Positions 27,017-36,515 are shown, numbered from the stretch's first letter. The stretch is 64,000 nt of DNA from Sulfitobacter sp. CW3 (GCF_019392245.1 NZ_JAHXRL010000005.1:62001-126000); one strand, 5' to 3'. A program made the numbers and translations. The notes: a model not told the origin generated them from the sequence alone.

Positions 27017-28237
27017 TCACGCAAACAGGTCATGCGCCAGTTCAAGCGCCTCGATCAGGGTGTCGACCTCGGATGTGGTGTTGTACATGCCAAAGGACGC
27101 CCGGCAGGTGGCGGTCTGGCCCAGATGTTGCATCAACGGGCCACAGCAATGCTGCCCTGCCCGTACCGCCACACCCTTTTTGTCCAGAATGGTCGATATG
27201 TCATGGGCATGCCCTGCCCCGTCCAGCGTAAAGCTGAAAATCGCAGCCTTGTCGGGCGTTGTGCCCTGCACCTGCACCCAGTTCAGACCGGCAAGCCGTT
27301 CAACGGCATAATTGCGCAAGCTGGCCTCGTGGGCGGCGATGTTTTCCATGCCGATGCCCATCATGTAATCCAGCGCCACACCAAGGCCGATGGTCTGGAC
27401 GATGCCGGGTGTGCCAGCCTCGAACTTCATCGGGGGGGCGTTATAGGTCACGCTATCCTTGGTCACTTCGCGGATCATATCCCCGCCGCCCAGAAACGGA
27501 CGCATCTGCGCCATGCGGGATTTCTTGATATAGATCGCACCGGACCCCGACGGACCATAAAGCTTGTGACCGGTGATCGCATAGAAATCACAATCGATGT
27601 CCTGAACATCCACTGGCATGTGCACGGCGGCTTGGGATCCGTCCACCAGCACAGGCACGCCCTTGGCATGGGCCCCCGCCGTGATCGCTTTGACATCCAC
27701 GACCGTGCCCAACACGTTTGACACATGGGTAACTGCAATCAGCCGCGTCTTGGGCGTGATCGCGTCCAGTACCGCCTGCGGATCCAGCGCGCCGTTGGCA
27801 TCCACATCGACCCATTTGATCACCACGCCCTGACGTTCACGCAGGAAATGCCAAGGCACGATATTCGCGTGGTGTTCCATGACGCTTAGAATGATCTCAT
27901 CACCCGGTTGGAAAGTGGGCATGGCCCAGCCATAGGCAACCAGATTGATGCCTTCGGTGGTGCCAGAGGTGAACACGATCTCGTCTTCATCTGCGACATT
28001 TAGAAACTTGGCGATGGTGCCGCGCACGGATTCGTAATTGTCGGTTGCAAGGTTAGAAAGATAGTGCAAGCCACGGTGAACATTGGAATATTCGTGGCTA
28101 TAGGCGTGGCTGATCGCGTCAATCACCACCTGCGGCTTTTGCGCGGATGCACCGTTATCCAGATAGACCAGCGGCTTGTCATTCACTGTGCGCGACAGGA
28201 TCGGAAAGTCGCTGCGGATCTTGTTGACGTCATACAT
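27017..28237 (-). CDS. sufS: Cysteine desulfurase SufS
   Basis: 406-residue PLP enzyme that takes sulfur from cysteine for iron-sulfur cluster assembly. PLP lysine K225 in AITGHKLYGPSG and the persulfide cysteine C364 in RAGQHCCGPLM, the same number as in E. coli SufS; an extra Cys follows directly (C365). Group II desulfurase length and motifs. Last protein gene of the long suf operon; its start lies eight bases inside the second YIP1 gene. No sufE or sufA/erpA gene follows before the tRNA, so the sulfur acceptor must be coded elsewhere. Confidence 0.96.
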   Translation of the reverse strand: MYDVNKIRSDFPILSRTVNDKPLVYLDNGASAQKPQVVIDAISHAYSHEYSNVHRGLHYLSNLATDNYESVRGTIAKFLNVADEDEIVFTSGTTEGINLVAYGWAMPTFQPGDEIILSVMEHHANIVPWHFLRERQGVVIKWVDVDANGALDPQAVLDAITPKTRLIAVTHVSNVLGTVVDVKAITAGAHAKGVPVLVDGSQAAVHMPVDVQDIDCDFYAITGHKLYGPSGSGAIYIKKSRMAQMRPFLGGGDMIREVTKDSVTYNAPPMKFEAGTPGIVQTIGLGVALDYMMGIGMENIAAHEASLRNYAVERLAGLNWVQVQGTTPDKAAIFSFTLDGAGHAHDISTILDKKGVAVRAGQHCCGPLMQHLGQTATCRASFGMYNTTSEVDTLIEALELAHDLFA

Positions 28238-28829
28238 TTGGCGCTACTCCTTGGGCGAAGATACCGATTATGGACAAAAGAAAGCTAAGCCCCAGAACAA
28301 TCACCGCCATGGAAATAAGCAAAGTTCCCACAGCACGTCCCAAGCTTGAAAAACGATGCGCCGCCGCGATGAAATTGACCAAAATCCACACGCCTAAAAC
28401 GCCGGTCACCAGTGACAGTAGAAATGACAGGCTTGGGGCCACGAACATCACCACAAAAATCACGATTTGCGCAAGTATTCTAAGCACTTGCAGGAACAAG
28501 ATCAGCGACAGGACATCGCCCAACGCCCCCGTACCCCCGATGGCGCGTCCGATCCAATAAAACCCGTGTACGGTAATCGTCAAAACCCCTGTCAGCAGCA
28601 GGAAAATCGCCAAGGGGCTATTAAACAGTATCGGCATCGCGGCCGAGGGTTGCAGCACCACACTGATCGAAAAGATCAACGTATTGACCGCAGCGGCCAG
28701 GACCAGCCCGGTCCAAAGGACGTCACGGCTCAGGTGCCAGCCCATGATCTGCTCGGCCGCTTTGCGCGGGTCGCGCACGCATAAAACGATCAGTTCGATC
28801 AGGTAAAAGCGCAGATCAGTAAAATTCAT
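28230..28829 (-). CDS. YIP1-family membrane protein B
   Basis: 199 residues from the ATG at 28829, which overlaps the stop of the preceding YIP1 gene by four bases. A longer frame running into that gene exists but would be an artefact. About five membrane helices follow a short cytoplasmic N-terminus (NFTDLRFYLIELIVLCVRDP), with the SLILFLQVLRI region typical of bacterial Yip1-domain proteins. Function unknown. It sits inside the suf operon between sufD and sufS in many Rhodobacterales, so a link to iron-sulfur assembly or membrane iron handling is possible but unproven. Confidence 0.85.
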   Translation of the reverse strand: MNFTDLRFYLIELIVLCVRDPRKAAEQIMGWHLSRDVLWTGLVLAAAVNTLIFSISVVLQPSAAMPILFNSPLAIFLLLTGVLTITVHGFYWIGRAIGGTGALGDVLSLILFLQVLRILAQIVIFVVMFVAPSLSFLLSLVTGVLGVWILVNFIAAAHRFSSLGRAVGTLLISMAVIVLGLSFLLSIIGIFAQGVAPNV

Positions 28830-29311
28830 GTTGAGCTTCCATAAGCGGCCCGCAAGCCACTGATCCAAAACCACAAAAAGATGCAAAACCAGATCAGGCC
28901 AACGATCTGAAGTTCGATGCCCGGCCCAATGAACCCAGCCGTTATTCCATGTAACAACACCAGCGGGCTGGAGGCCAGCAACGCCCAGAACAGCGCCAGC
29001 CGCGTAGAGTACCCGGTTGGATTGCCGCGCAGCAGTTTCAACACCAGATAGGTCACACCAGCCAAGCCATACAGCAAAAGCGGCGCAATAAAGAGCCATG
29101 CCATCAGGGCAGCCCCCAGCAACATGTTCAGCTCGGTGCCGTCAATAAATGCCTCGCGGGCAAGGCGCGGTGTCTGTGCGACGAAAAATATCAGGCAGGC
29201 CACCATAAGATAGATCAGGTTACGATCCTCTCGGGTGCCCTGCCCCAGCAGCCGTGAAACCACGGCCACCGGGTTGCGATAACTGGCAACGATGTCGCGG
29301 GTTGCAGTCAT
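28826..29311 (-). CDS. YIP1-family membrane protein A
   Basis: 161 residues with four predicted helices: about 31-48 (LIYLMVACLIFFVA), 64-92, 105-127 and 131-153 (LIWFCIFLWFWISGL). The N-terminus TATRDIVASYRNPVAVVSRLLG matches bacterial Yip1-domain proteins. It begins at the last base of the sufD gene region (29311) and ends within the start of YIP1 B, so all three are coupled. The two YIP1 proteins may form one membrane complex. No catalytic motif is visible. Confidence 0.85.
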   Translation of the reverse strand: MTATRDIVASYRNPVAVVSRLLGQGTREDRNLIYLMVACLIFFVAQTPRLAREAFIDGTELNMLLGAALMAWLFIAPLLLYGLAGVTYLVLKLLRGNPTGYSTRLALFWALLASSPLVLLHGITAGFIGPGIELQIVGLIWFCIFLWFWISGLRAAYGSST

Positions 29312-30594
29312 CAGGCTGCGTGCCGCTCAAGCCACGACGCAAGCCGGCCAGTGACTTCTTCGCGCAGGGCTTCGTCTTCGACTTCCAGCACGGCTTCGGC
29401 CAAGAATGCCAAGGTCAGCAGATCGGTTGCCGCGCCATGTGGTACGCCGCGCGAGCGCAGATAAAACAGTGCGTCCTCGTCAATCGCGCCCGAGGTCGAA
29501 CCGTGCGAACAGGCCACATCATCGGCGTAAATCTCAAGCTCGGGCTTGGCGAGGAACTGACTGTCTTCATCCAACAGCAAAGACTGGCTGATCTGGTAGC
29601 CGTCGGTCTTTTGCGCACCGGCTTTGACCAGAATCTTGCCTTGGAAAACGCCCGTGGCCCCGTTGCGCAGAACCTTTTTGAACACCTGACGGCTTTCGCA
29701 ATTCACGGCGTCATGGGTGATGAAAACCGTGTCGTCGTGGTGGAAATCACCGCCATCGCCAACGCAGGCACCCGCCACATGGGCCGCCGCATCATCACCG
29801 GTCAGTTCGATCACGCAATCATTGCGCGTCATCACGCCATTGGCGGTCAGGGTAAACGACTTGAAGGTCGATTCCGTGCCGAGACGCGTGAAAATATGCG
29901 TTGCCGCTCGTTGTTCGTGATCACGACCTTGGGCGCGGACATGGTGGAACGCGGCTTTGTCAGCGATCTCAACCTCAAGCACACCGTTAAAGCGCGCGGC
30001 GACCGGGCCGTTTTCCAGCAAGGTCAGCTCGGCACCGGCGTCCAGCTTAATGCAGTGGTGCAGCATCGCGTCGGCTGTGGTCGATGTGCGGCGATAGATG
30101 ATGTTCACCGGCTTGGACGGTTTGCCCGTCACATGGATCAGCACACCATCAGCGGCAAATGCAGTGTTCAGCGCGGCCAAGGGGCGCGGCACAGGGTTCT
30201 GACCGTTGTTTTCCAGCACGCCATACACGTCGCGCGCCCAATGCAGATCAGATGTGGCATCGGCAAGACGCTCGATCGTGATCCCCTCAAGCGCCAGATC
30301 ATCCGAGGCAGCCGCGTCAAAGACACCATCGACAAAGACGATTTTTAGCCGGTCCACGGCGTCGAACAATACGGTATCATCGCCATCACGCAATGCAGCC
30401 GGAACGGCCTGCGCCTGAACCAGCGTATCTGGCCGCGTGTATTTCCAGTATTCGTCGCGGCGGCTGGGCAAGCCCATGGCCTGCACCCGCGCCAGCGCGT
30501 CGCGGCGTGCGGCGTCCGACCACCCGCCTTGGGGCATGTCGAGCGTCGCAATCATCGCGTCGGTCGGGGTTTGTTTTACTGCTGCTTCGGCCAT
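29311..30594 (-). CDS. sufD: Fe-S scaffold subunit SufD
   Basis: 427 residues. SufD pairs with SufB and SufC in the SufBC2D scaffold that builds [4Fe-4S] clusters under oxidative or low-iron conditions. The right-handed beta-helix core and the C-terminal CSHGSTSGAIDEDALFYLRSRGV (about 367-389) with the conserved Cys-His are seen. Divergent N-terminal helical domain as usual. Overlaps sufC by one base upstream. Confidence 0.95.
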   Translation of the reverse strand: MAEAAVKQTPTDAMIATLDMPQGGWSDAARRDALARVQAMGLPSRRDEYWKYTRPDTLVQAQAVPAALRDGDDTVLFDAVDRLKIVFVDGVFDAAASDDLALEGITIERLADATSDLHWARDVYGVLENNGQNPVPRPLAALNTAFAADGVLIHVTGKPSKPVNIIYRRTSTTADAMLHHCIKLDAGAELTLLENGPVAARFNGVLEVEIADKAAFHHVRAQGRDHEQRAATHIFTRLGTESTFKSFTLTANGVMTRNDCVIELTGDDAAAHVAGACVGDGGDFHHDDTVFITHDAVNCESRQVFKKVLRNGATGVFQGKILVKAGAQKTDGYQISQSLLLDEDSQFLAKPELEIYADDVACSHGSTSGAIDEDALFYLRSRGVPHGAATDLLTLAFLAEAVLEVEDEALREEVTGRLASWLERHAA

Positions 30595-31349
30595 TACGCT
30601 ACCTCGGCAAGGATATCCGCATATCCGTTGTTTTCGACTTCCAGCGCCAGTTCGGGACCACCGGTTTTGATGATACGACCGTCTGCCATGATGTGCACGA
30701 CGTCCGGTTTGATGTGGTCCAGCAAACGCTGATAGTGGGTGATGACCAAGAAGCCACGCCCTTCGGTCCGCAGGGCATTCACGCCTTCTGCAACCAGTTT
30801 CATCGCGTCGACGTCCAGACCGGAATCGGTTTCATCCAAGATGCACATCTTTGGCTCAAGCATGGCCATCTGCAGGATTTCGTTACGCTTTTTCTCACCG
30901 CCGGAAAAGCCGACATTGACCGGGCGCTTGAGCATATCTGCGTCGATCTTCAGCTCTTTCGCACGGGCGCGAACGACCTTTAGGAACTCTGCTGCGGTCA
31001 TTTCTTCTTCGCCGCGGGCCTTGCGCTGTGCGTTCACAGCCGTCCGCAGAAAGGTCATGTTGCCCACACCGGGGATTTCAACTGGGTATTGGAAGGCAAG
31101 GAACAGGCCAGCAGCGGCGCGTGCTTCGGGGTCCATATCCAACAGATCAACACCTTCGAGGGTCGCAGAACCGCCCGTCACTTCGTAGCCGTCTTTACCG
31201 GACAACACATAGGACAGCGTCGATTTACCCGAGCCATTGGGCCCCATGATCGCGTGGACCTTACCGGCTTCGATCTCCAGATCGACACCTTTAAGGATTT
31301 GCTTGTCTTCGTCTTCGAGTTTGACCTTCAGGCCTTTGATGCTCAGCAT
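30594..31349 (-). CDS. sufC: Fe-S assembly ATPase SufC
   Basis: 251-residue ABC ATPase that powers the SufBC2D scaffold. Start at the ATG at 31349, directly after AGGAGCCTCCC. Walker A GPNGSGKST (36-44), signature FSGGEKKRNE, Walker B CILDETDSGLD and the switch His in LVITHYQR are all intact. It is separated from the upstream pyruvyl transferase gene by 91 bases, the largest gap in the operon, which could hold an internal promoter. Confidence 0.96.
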   Translation of the reverse strand: MLSIKGLKVKLEDEDKQILKGVDLEIEAGKVHAIMGPNGSGKSTLSYVLSGKDGYEVTGGSATLEGVDLLDMDPEARAAAGLFLAFQYPVEIPGVGNMTFLRTAVNAQRKARGEEEMTAAEFLKVVRARAKELKIDADMLKRPVNVGFSGGEKKRNEILQMAMLEPKMCILDETDSGLDVDAMKLVAEGVNALRTEGRGFLVITHYQRLLDHIKPDVVHIMADGRIIKTGGPELALEVENNGYADILAEVA

Positions 31350-31440
31350 GGGAGGCTCCTTTTCTTGCGCTTTTGCGCTGCAATGACAGTGAATAGGGTG
31401 AATGAAAAGCCCGCGGTCGCGGTGCTTTTGTTTGCGGGGA

Positions 31441-32334
31441 TCATGCATCACCTCCGGCGCGTAACGCCTTGGGGAAGCTCGCATAAACGGCATCTTTACA
31501 GGCATTAATGCCCGCTTGATAGGACAGTGCTGCATCCGGTTTGGGCAGATCGATCATCGGAATGTCTTCGATCATAATCGGTGCTGGCATGGCACGCCCG
31601 ACGGCGGCAGCATAATCAAGATATTTCAGACGCGACTGGCCCATTGGGGCAAGCCAGGTGTTCGGCACGCCGTAAGCATCGGCCACGATCAACCCATGCA
31701 AGGACGATGCAAAAACATGGTCGCAGGCAGCGATGGCGGCGCAGACATCTTGCGCGGGGTCGCGCGGGTCGATCAGTTGATATTTCGGATCGCTGTCCAA
31801 CAACGCGACCAGCACCGGATCATCCATCCGCGAATGATGCGGCACGATCCCGATCTTGCCATTTGGGCTGCGGTCCTGCGGCCAGACATCGCTGATCAAC
31901 AGCCCGGGATCGCCAAAGCGCGAGACCTCAAGGTCCAGCAAGGCGGCGGTAATCGGGCCGCGCACCAGCGCAATGTTCACATGTTTGGTGAACTGCGTGC
32001 CATTCACCGCATGCAAAAGCCCCGTGCCCCAAACCGTCGGGCGCAGGTCTTTCTTGGCGGTATAGGCCCGCTTGACCACCTGCAAAAGCGATCCAATGCC
32101 CCAGATATCAGCCTTGTTGACACCCGCATGCACCACCTTGCGGCCCGACACATGGGCCAGCACAACGGGGCTGATCGCGTCCCCGAAATTCGGGACCGCC
32201 TTCCACCAATGCAGGGACAATGGGTTGGTATCAGCCACAGCAACCATCAGACCAGCCGCACCGCCGTGCCTGAGCCAGAGACCGCCATCATGCGCCCTTC
32301 GGTGGTTTGCGTTGTTAGCAGGATCATTCGTCAT
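31441..32334 (-). CDS. Polysaccharide pyruvyl transferase family protein
   Basis: 297 residues from the ATG at 32334, which follows AAGGGGA and overlaps the preceding small gene by 11 bases. It belongs to the pyruvyl transferase/ExoV-type family (PF04230): NFGDAISPVVLAHVSG (about 50-65), VWGTGLLHA, RGPITAALL, and HVFASSLHGLIVADAYGVP (about 208-226) carrying the conserved SSLHG. These enzymes add ketal-pyruvate to surface sugars. Its place between sufB and sufC is odd for an exopolysaccharide gene. It could be a passenger of the operon, or have a different acceptor. Confidence 0.85.
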   Translation of the reverse strand: MTNDPANNANHRRAHDGGLWLRHGGAAGLMVAVADTNPLSLHWWKAVPNFGDAISPVVLAHVSGRKVVHAGVNKADIWGIGSLLQVVKRAYTAKKDLRPTVWGTGLLHAVNGTQFTKHVNIALVRGPITAALLDLEVSRFGDPGLLISDVWPQDRSPNGKIGIVPHHSRMDDPVLVALLDSDPKYQLIDPRDPAQDVCAAIAACDHVFASSLHGLIVADAYGVPNTWLAPMGQSRLKYLDYAAAVGRAMPAPIMIEDIPMIDLPKPDAALSYQAGINACKDAVYASFPKALRAGGDA

Positions 32335-32515
32335 TCCCCTTGCGCAACACCACCAAAGCAACACGGATCGCGGCATAGATCATCGTAAAGATCAGCACCG
32401 AAGGAAGCGTCGATTTAAACGCCTCGATCGAGATCCCGCCTGCCCGGAAAAAGGTGATCAACACCCAGAACACCACAGCAGCAATGGCCACGTCCCATGT
32501 CAGTTTACGCATCAT
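32324..32515 (-). CDS. Small two-helix membrane protein in the suf operon
   Basis: 63 residues, start at the tandem ATG at 32515. Two membrane helices, about 7-24 (WDVAIAAVVFWVLITFF) and 37-57 (LPSVLIFTMIYAAIRVALVVL), joined by a short loop, with a charged C-terminus (RKGNDE). It starts five bases after sufB ends and overlaps the pyruvyl transferase gene, so it is translated as part of the operon. No family recognised; partner or assembly roles are guesses. Confidence 0.75.
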   Translation of the reverse strand: MMRKLTWDVAIAAVVFWVLITFFRAGGISIEAFKSTLPSVLIFTMIYAAIRVALVVLRKGNDE

Positions 32516-32520
32516 CTGAC

Positions 32521-34041
32521 TTACCCAACCGATCCTTCGAGGGAGATCGCAACGAGCGCTTGGGCTTCCATCGCAAATTCCATCGGCAGTGCTTGCAAGA
32601 CGTCCTTACAGAACCCGTTTACAACCAGCGCTACGGCTTCTTCCTCGTCCATCCCGCGCGAGCGGCAATAGAACAGCTGATCGTCGTCCACCTTGGATGT
32701 GGTGGCCTCGTGCTCGACCCGGCTGCTGTTATTCTTGACCTCGATATAAGGCACAGTGTGCGCCCCGCAATCCGACCCGATCAGCAAGCTGTCGCACTGC
32801 GTATAGTTGCGCGATTCTTTGGCCTTTGGATGCATCGACACCAATCCACGATAGGTGTTCTGCGCCTTGCCGGCAGAAATCCCCTTGGAGACAATGCGCG
32901 ACTTGGTACGTTTGCCCAAGTGGATCATTTTGGTGCCTGTATCGGCCTGCTGCATGTTGTTGGCAATGGCGATGGAATAAAACTCGCCCTGTGAATCATC
33001 ACCGCGCAGGATGCACGACGGGTATTTCCACGTCACGGCAGACCCGGTTTCAACCTGCGTCCACATCACCTTGGCCCGATCACCACGGCAATCAGCGCGC
33101 TTGGTTACAAAGTTATAGATCCCGCCCTTGCCGTTTTCATCACCGGGGTACCAGTTCTGAACGGTCGAATATTTCACCTCGGCGTCTTCCTCGATGATGA
33201 TCTCGACCACGGCAGCGTGCAGCTGGCTTTCGTCGCGTTGCGGCGCGGTACAGCCCTCAAGGTAGGACACATAAGACCCCTTGTCGGCGATGATCAGCGT
33301 GCGTTCGAACTGGCCCGTGTTTTCAGCGTTAATGCGGAAATACGTGGACAGTTCCATCGGGCAGCGCACCCCTGGCGGGACGTAAACAAACGACCCGTCA
33401 GAAAATACGGCGGAATTCAGCGTAGCGTAAAAGTTGTCATTCACTGGCACGACCGAGCCAAGGTATTTCTTGACCAACTCGGGATGCTCGCGGATCGCCT
33501 CGGAGATGGAACAAAAGATAACACCAGCGGCCTTCAGCTCTTTTTGAAAGGTTGTGCCGACGGAAACGGAATCGAACACCGCATCCACAGCCACCTTGCG
33601 CGGCGCATCAGTCAGCTCCTCCGCCCCTTCAACACCCGCCAAAAGCGCTTGCTCTTTCAAGGGAATACCCAGCTTTTTATAGGTCGCAAGCAGCTTGGGG
33701 TCGACATCATCCAGCGACTTGGGTTTGACCGCCATCGATTTGGGACGCGCATAGTAATACTGCTGCTGGAAATCGATTTCGGGATAATCAACCATCGCCC
33801 AGTCAGGCTCTTTCTTGGTCAGCCAAACATCATAGGCGTCCAGACGCCACTGCGTCATCCATTCCGGCTCTTCGTTCTTCTCCGAGATCAGCTTGACGAT
33901 ATCGGTGTTCAACCCCAGAGGCGCGTAATCCATCTCGATATCGGTGGACCAGCCGTGCTTATAGGCACCGCCAACTTCGCGCACCGCATCAACTGTCTCT
34001 TGATCGACGCCTTCTTTTACAATTGTCGTGTCCAAGCTCAT
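32521..34041 (-). CDS. sufB: Fe-S cluster scaffold SufB
   Basis: 506 residues, long and highly conserved. SufB accepts sulfur and nucleates the cluster in SufBC2D. The stretch [20 protein letters not shown] and the C-terminal [30 protein letters not shown] (split here by a conserved Cys in FYC) identify the family without doubt. It lies 19 bases after the IscS-like gene. Cytoplasmic. Confidence 0.97.
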   Translation of the reverse strand: MSLDTTIVKEGVDQETVDAVREVGGAYKHGWSTDIEMDYAPLGLNTDIVKLISEKNEEPEWMTQWRLDAYDVWLTKKEPDWAMVDYPEIDFQQQYYYARPKSMAVKPKSLDDVDPKLLATYKKLGIPLKEQALLAGVEGAEELTDAPRKVAVDAVFDSVSVGTTFQKELKAAGVIFCSISEAIREHPELVKKYLGSVVPVNDNFYATLNSAVFSDGSFVYVPPGVRCPMELSTYFRINAENTGQFERTLIIADKGSYVSYLEGCTAPQRDESQLHAAVVEIIIEEDAEVKYSTVQNWYPGDENGKGGIYNFVTKRADCRGDRAKVMWTQVETGSAVTWKYPSCILRGDDSQGEFYSIAIANNMQQADTGTKMIHLGKRTKSRIVSKGISAGKAQNTYRGLVSMHPKAKESRNYTQCDSLLIGSDCGAHTVPYIEVKNNSSRVEHEATTSKVDDDQLFYCRSRGMDEEEAVALVVNGFCKDVLQALPMEFAMEAQALVAISLEGSVG

Positions 34042-34060
34042 ATTCCTCTCGCTTCGGGCA

Positions 34061-35128
34061 TCACGCCGCCCGCATCTGATGTTTCTCGAATTTCATTGCC
34101 CAGGCTTTCGCAAAGCGCTGCACATCTTCTTGTGTTGTCTCCGGGCCTAATGACACACGGATCGCACTTGCGGCGTCGGTGTCATTATATCCCATGGCTT
34201 GCAAGACCTTGCTGGCTTTTACCTTGCCGCTCGAACAGGCTGACCCTGCTGAAACCGCAAACCCCGCCAAATCCATTTGCATCACCTGCGTCTCGCCCTT
34301 CCAACCGGGGGTCAATATACAGGTGGTGTTCGGCAAGCGCGGCAGGTCGTTACCCACAAAAATAGTCCGTTCAGACGCAGCCGCAATAGTCTGTTCTAGA
34401 ATATTTCTAAGTTCCGCCACCTCTTCCCAACGTCCTGCGGCAACATCACGGCCAGCAGCCTCTGCGGCGGCACCAAAACCAGCAATCCCGATGATATTTT
34501 CTGTCCCCGAACGGCGGTTCATTTCCTGCCCGCCGCCCCGCAAAATCGGCTCGGGGTCATTGGCGGTAAAGTTGATCAACGCACCAACACCCTTTGGCCC
34601 GCCCATCTTATGGGCCGATAAAATCGCATAAGACGGTGTCTCGGCCTGATATGTCACAGCCATTTTGCCCGCCAACTGCGTGATGTCACAAACCGTCGAA
34701 TACTGCGGCGTACTGCCAATCACCCGGCCTGCATCGCCTAAAACGCCCGTCTCGCTGTTTGCCGCTGAGATCGCGACCAAACCCGCCCCTGCCAGATCGC
34801 CAGACGCCAGATCAATCTCAACCTCGCTCCAGACACCCAGACAATCATGCTCCGTCGCAAGCGCGCCAAACACGCCGCCATGCCGCTGCTTCTGGGCCAC
34901 TGCCAAGGCCGCAGCCTCGGTCGCACTGCTGGTGAAAATCACCTGCGTGGTTTTGCACCCGACCAATTGCGCCACCTGCGCGCGGGCGCGCTCCACCAGC
35001 ATCTTGGCCGCACGCCCCTCGGAATGCACACTGGACGGATTGCCAACGACATCCATCGCCGCGATCATCGCAGCCCGCGCCTCGGCCCGCACAGGGGTCG
35101 TGGCATTATGATCCAGATACACTCTCAC
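34061..35128 (-). CDS. IscS/NifS-like cysteine desulfurase
   Basis: 355 residues. I start at the GTG at 35128 ([13 protein letters not shown]), which has GGAAG seven bases upstream. PLP lysine K174 in [11 protein letters not shown] and active cysteine C298 in [14 protein letters not shown], the group I arrangement. A second desulfurase, SufS, closes the same operon. The two may feed different routes: this one, directly behind iscR, could serve tRNA thiolation or housekeeping clusters. The ribosome binding site is contributed by the end of a dispersed repeat (35135-35155). Confidence 0.93.
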   Translation of the reverse strand: MRVYLDHNATTPVRAEARAAMIAAMDVVGNPSSVHSEGRAAKMLVERARAQVAQLVGCKTTQVIFTSSATEAAALAVAQKQRHGGVFGALATEHDCLGVWSEVEIDLASGDLAGAGLVAISAANSETGVLGDAGRVIGSTPQYSTVCDITQLAGKMAVTYQAETPSYAILSAHKMGGPKGVGALINFTANDPEPILRGGGQEMNRRSGTENIIGIAGFGAAAEAAGRDVAAGRWEEVAELRNILEQTIAAASERTIFVGNDLPRLPNTTCILTPGWKGETQVMQMDLAGFAVSAGSACSSGKVKASKVLQAMGYNDTDAASAIRVSLGPETTQEDVQRFAKAWAMKFEKHQMRAA

Positions 35129-35134
35129 AGCAGC

Positions 35135-35181
35135 TTCCAAATGGTCCTAAATCCCAGGGAGTTTGAGGGACAGCGTCCCTC
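35135..35181 (-). repeat. Dispersed hairpin repeat, copy 1
   Basis: Read on the reverse strand: hairpin GAGGGAC-GCT-GTCCCTC (35181-35165), nine bases, then a 21-base core GGGATTTAGG...TTTGGAA (35155-35135) identical to copy 2 at 41826-41846. The core ends as the GGAAG ribosome site of the IscS-like gene. Confidence 0.8.
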
Positions 35182-35222
35182 ATCTTTCAACAAAAGGAAT
35201 CGCGCTTGCGCGGCCCCTACCT

Positions 35223-35684
35223 TCACTCATCATCCACAACAGCAAACAGGTTTGGCACCGCCGGGCATGGGGCCAGCTCATTTGCGATCACATCGGACAA
35301 ACGCGTTTGATGCAAAAATACATAGACCTGCGCGCTCAGCCCCTCCCACAAGCGGTTGGTCAAGGATTGCGCGCGGCTGCCCGATGAACCACCGGACGCG
35401 CCCGCACCCACATGCATGGCATCGACTTTTTCATCGACCGCAGCCAGAATATCAACCACACGGATGTCGGACGCAGGCCGGCCCAGACGGTATCCACCGC
35501 CCGGCCCGCGCACAGATGCCACCAACCCGGCCCGGCGCAGCTTGACGAAAAGCTGCTCGAGATAGGGCAATGAAATCGACTGGCGTTCGGCGATATCGCC
35601 AAGCGACACTAATTCCCCACCGGGTTGCAACGCTATATCGGCCAGTGCCACCATGGCATACCGTCCCTTGGTTGACAGCTTCAT
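35223..35684 (-). CDS. iscR: Rrf2-family regulator IscR, single-cysteine type
   Basis: 153 residues from the ATG at 35684 (MKLSTKGRYAMVALADIAL). N-terminal winged HTH with SLPYLEQLFVKLRRAGLV as recognition region and RGPGGGYRLGRP as the wing. Classical IscR binds a [2Fe-2S] cluster with three Cys and a His near residues 92-107; here that region (MHVGAGASGGSSGS) has none, and the only cysteine is C140. A single-Cys IscR that still binds a cluster and represses iron-sulfur genes has been described in Rhodobacter sphaeroides, and this protein fits that type. It heads the suf operon and probably represses it. Confidence 0.92.
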   Translation of the reverse strand: MKLSTKGRYAMVALADIALQPGGELVSLGDIAERQSISLPYLEQLFVKLRRAGLVASVRGPGGGYRLGRPASDIRVVDILAAVDEKVDAMHVGAGASGGSSGSRAQSLTNRLWEGLSAQVYVFLHQTRLSDVIANELAPCPAVPNLFAVVDDE

Positions 35685-35784
35685 CGCAATGATCCCTTTG
35701 TCAAAATCGCCTGTTTGATTGACGGCGACGCCTGAAATGCCTAAGTGCAATGCCTGACACCCGGAAACGCTGGGATCAAACAAG

Positions 35785-35799
35785 TTAGAACCGTTCTAA
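35785..35799. promoter_or_regulatory. Perfect 15-bp palindrome, probable IscR/iron operator
   Basis: TTAGAAC-C-GTTCTAA, two seven-base arms around one base. It lies 100 bases upstream of the iscR ATG and 63 bases upstream of the divergent hydrolase start. Position and symmetry suit an autoregulatory site for IscR or another iron regulator of Rhodobacterales. Confidence 0.65.
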
Positions 35800-35861
35800 G
35801 GTGGCTTAGCGAATTCGTCAACTATTCCGCTGAACCTTTAGAACCCAAAGCAGGGATGCTC

Positions 35862-36515
35862 ATGCCCGAGGTTATTTTTCCCGGACCCGAAGGCCGCCTC
35901 GAAGGCCGCTATCACCCACAAAAAGAGCGCGACGCGCCCATTGCCATTCTGTTGCACCCGCATCCACAGTTCGGCGGCAACATGAACCATAAGGTCGTGT
36001 ATAATCTGCACTACGCCTTTTATAACATGGGCTTTACCGTCCTGCGGTTCAATTTCCGTGGCGTTGGCCGCAGTCAGGGCGAATACGACCAAGGGATCGG
36101 CGAATTGTCCGATGCCGCGTCAGCGCTCGATTATCTGCAATCGATGAACAACAACTCCAAGCATTGCTGGGTTGCTGGTTTCTCGTTCGGCGCTTGGATC
36201 GGCATGCAGCTTTTGATGCGCCGCCCCGAGATCACAGGATTTATCTCGGTCGCACCGCCTGCCAACATGTATGACTTCAGTTTCCTTGCGCCCTGCCCGG
36301 CCTCGGGTCTGATCATCAATGGTACGGCTGACCGCGTCGCGCCGCCTGCTGACACCGTTAATCTGGTCAATAAGCTGCACGAGCAAAAAGGCATCACCAT
36401 CACCCACCAAGAGATCGAGGGTGCCGGCCACTTCTTTGAAGAGCCGCATATGGACACGCTGATCACCTCGACCACCGATTACGTGAAACGCCGCCTGACC
36501 GAGACAACACGCTAA
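35862..36515 (+). CDS. Alpha/beta hydrolase
   Basis: 217 residues from the ATG at 35862 (MPEVIFPGPEGRLEG), preceded by GCAGGG. Alpha/beta-hydrolase fold: oxyanion region LHPHPQFGGNMNHKVV (about 26-41), FNFRGVGRSQGEYDQG (about 61-76), nucleophile elbow GFSFGAWIG (about 105-113, Ser in G-F-S-F-G), Asp in NGTADRVAP and His in GAGHFF. This small cytosolic group often hydrolyses esters or thioesters of unknown identity. First gene of a rightward operon with the next two genes; divergent from iscR and so within reach of the palindrome. Confidence 0.88.
   Translation: MPEVIFPGPEGRLEGRYHPQKERDAPIAILLHPHPQFGGNMNHKVVYNLHYAFYNMGFTVLRFNFRGVGRSQGEYDQGIGELSDAASALDYLQSMNNNSKHCWVAGFSFGAWIGMQLLMRRPEITGFISVAPPANMYDFSFLAPCPASGLIINGTADRVAPPADTVNLVNKLHEQKGITITHQEIEGAGHFFEEPHMDTLITSTTDYVKRRLTETTR

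Noticed and set aside
28830..29099. N-terminal extension of YIP1 protein B into the YIP1 A gene
   Set aside because: The extension is out-of-frame overlap with a clear membrane protein; an ATG at 28829 with a four-base overlap is the normal coupling.
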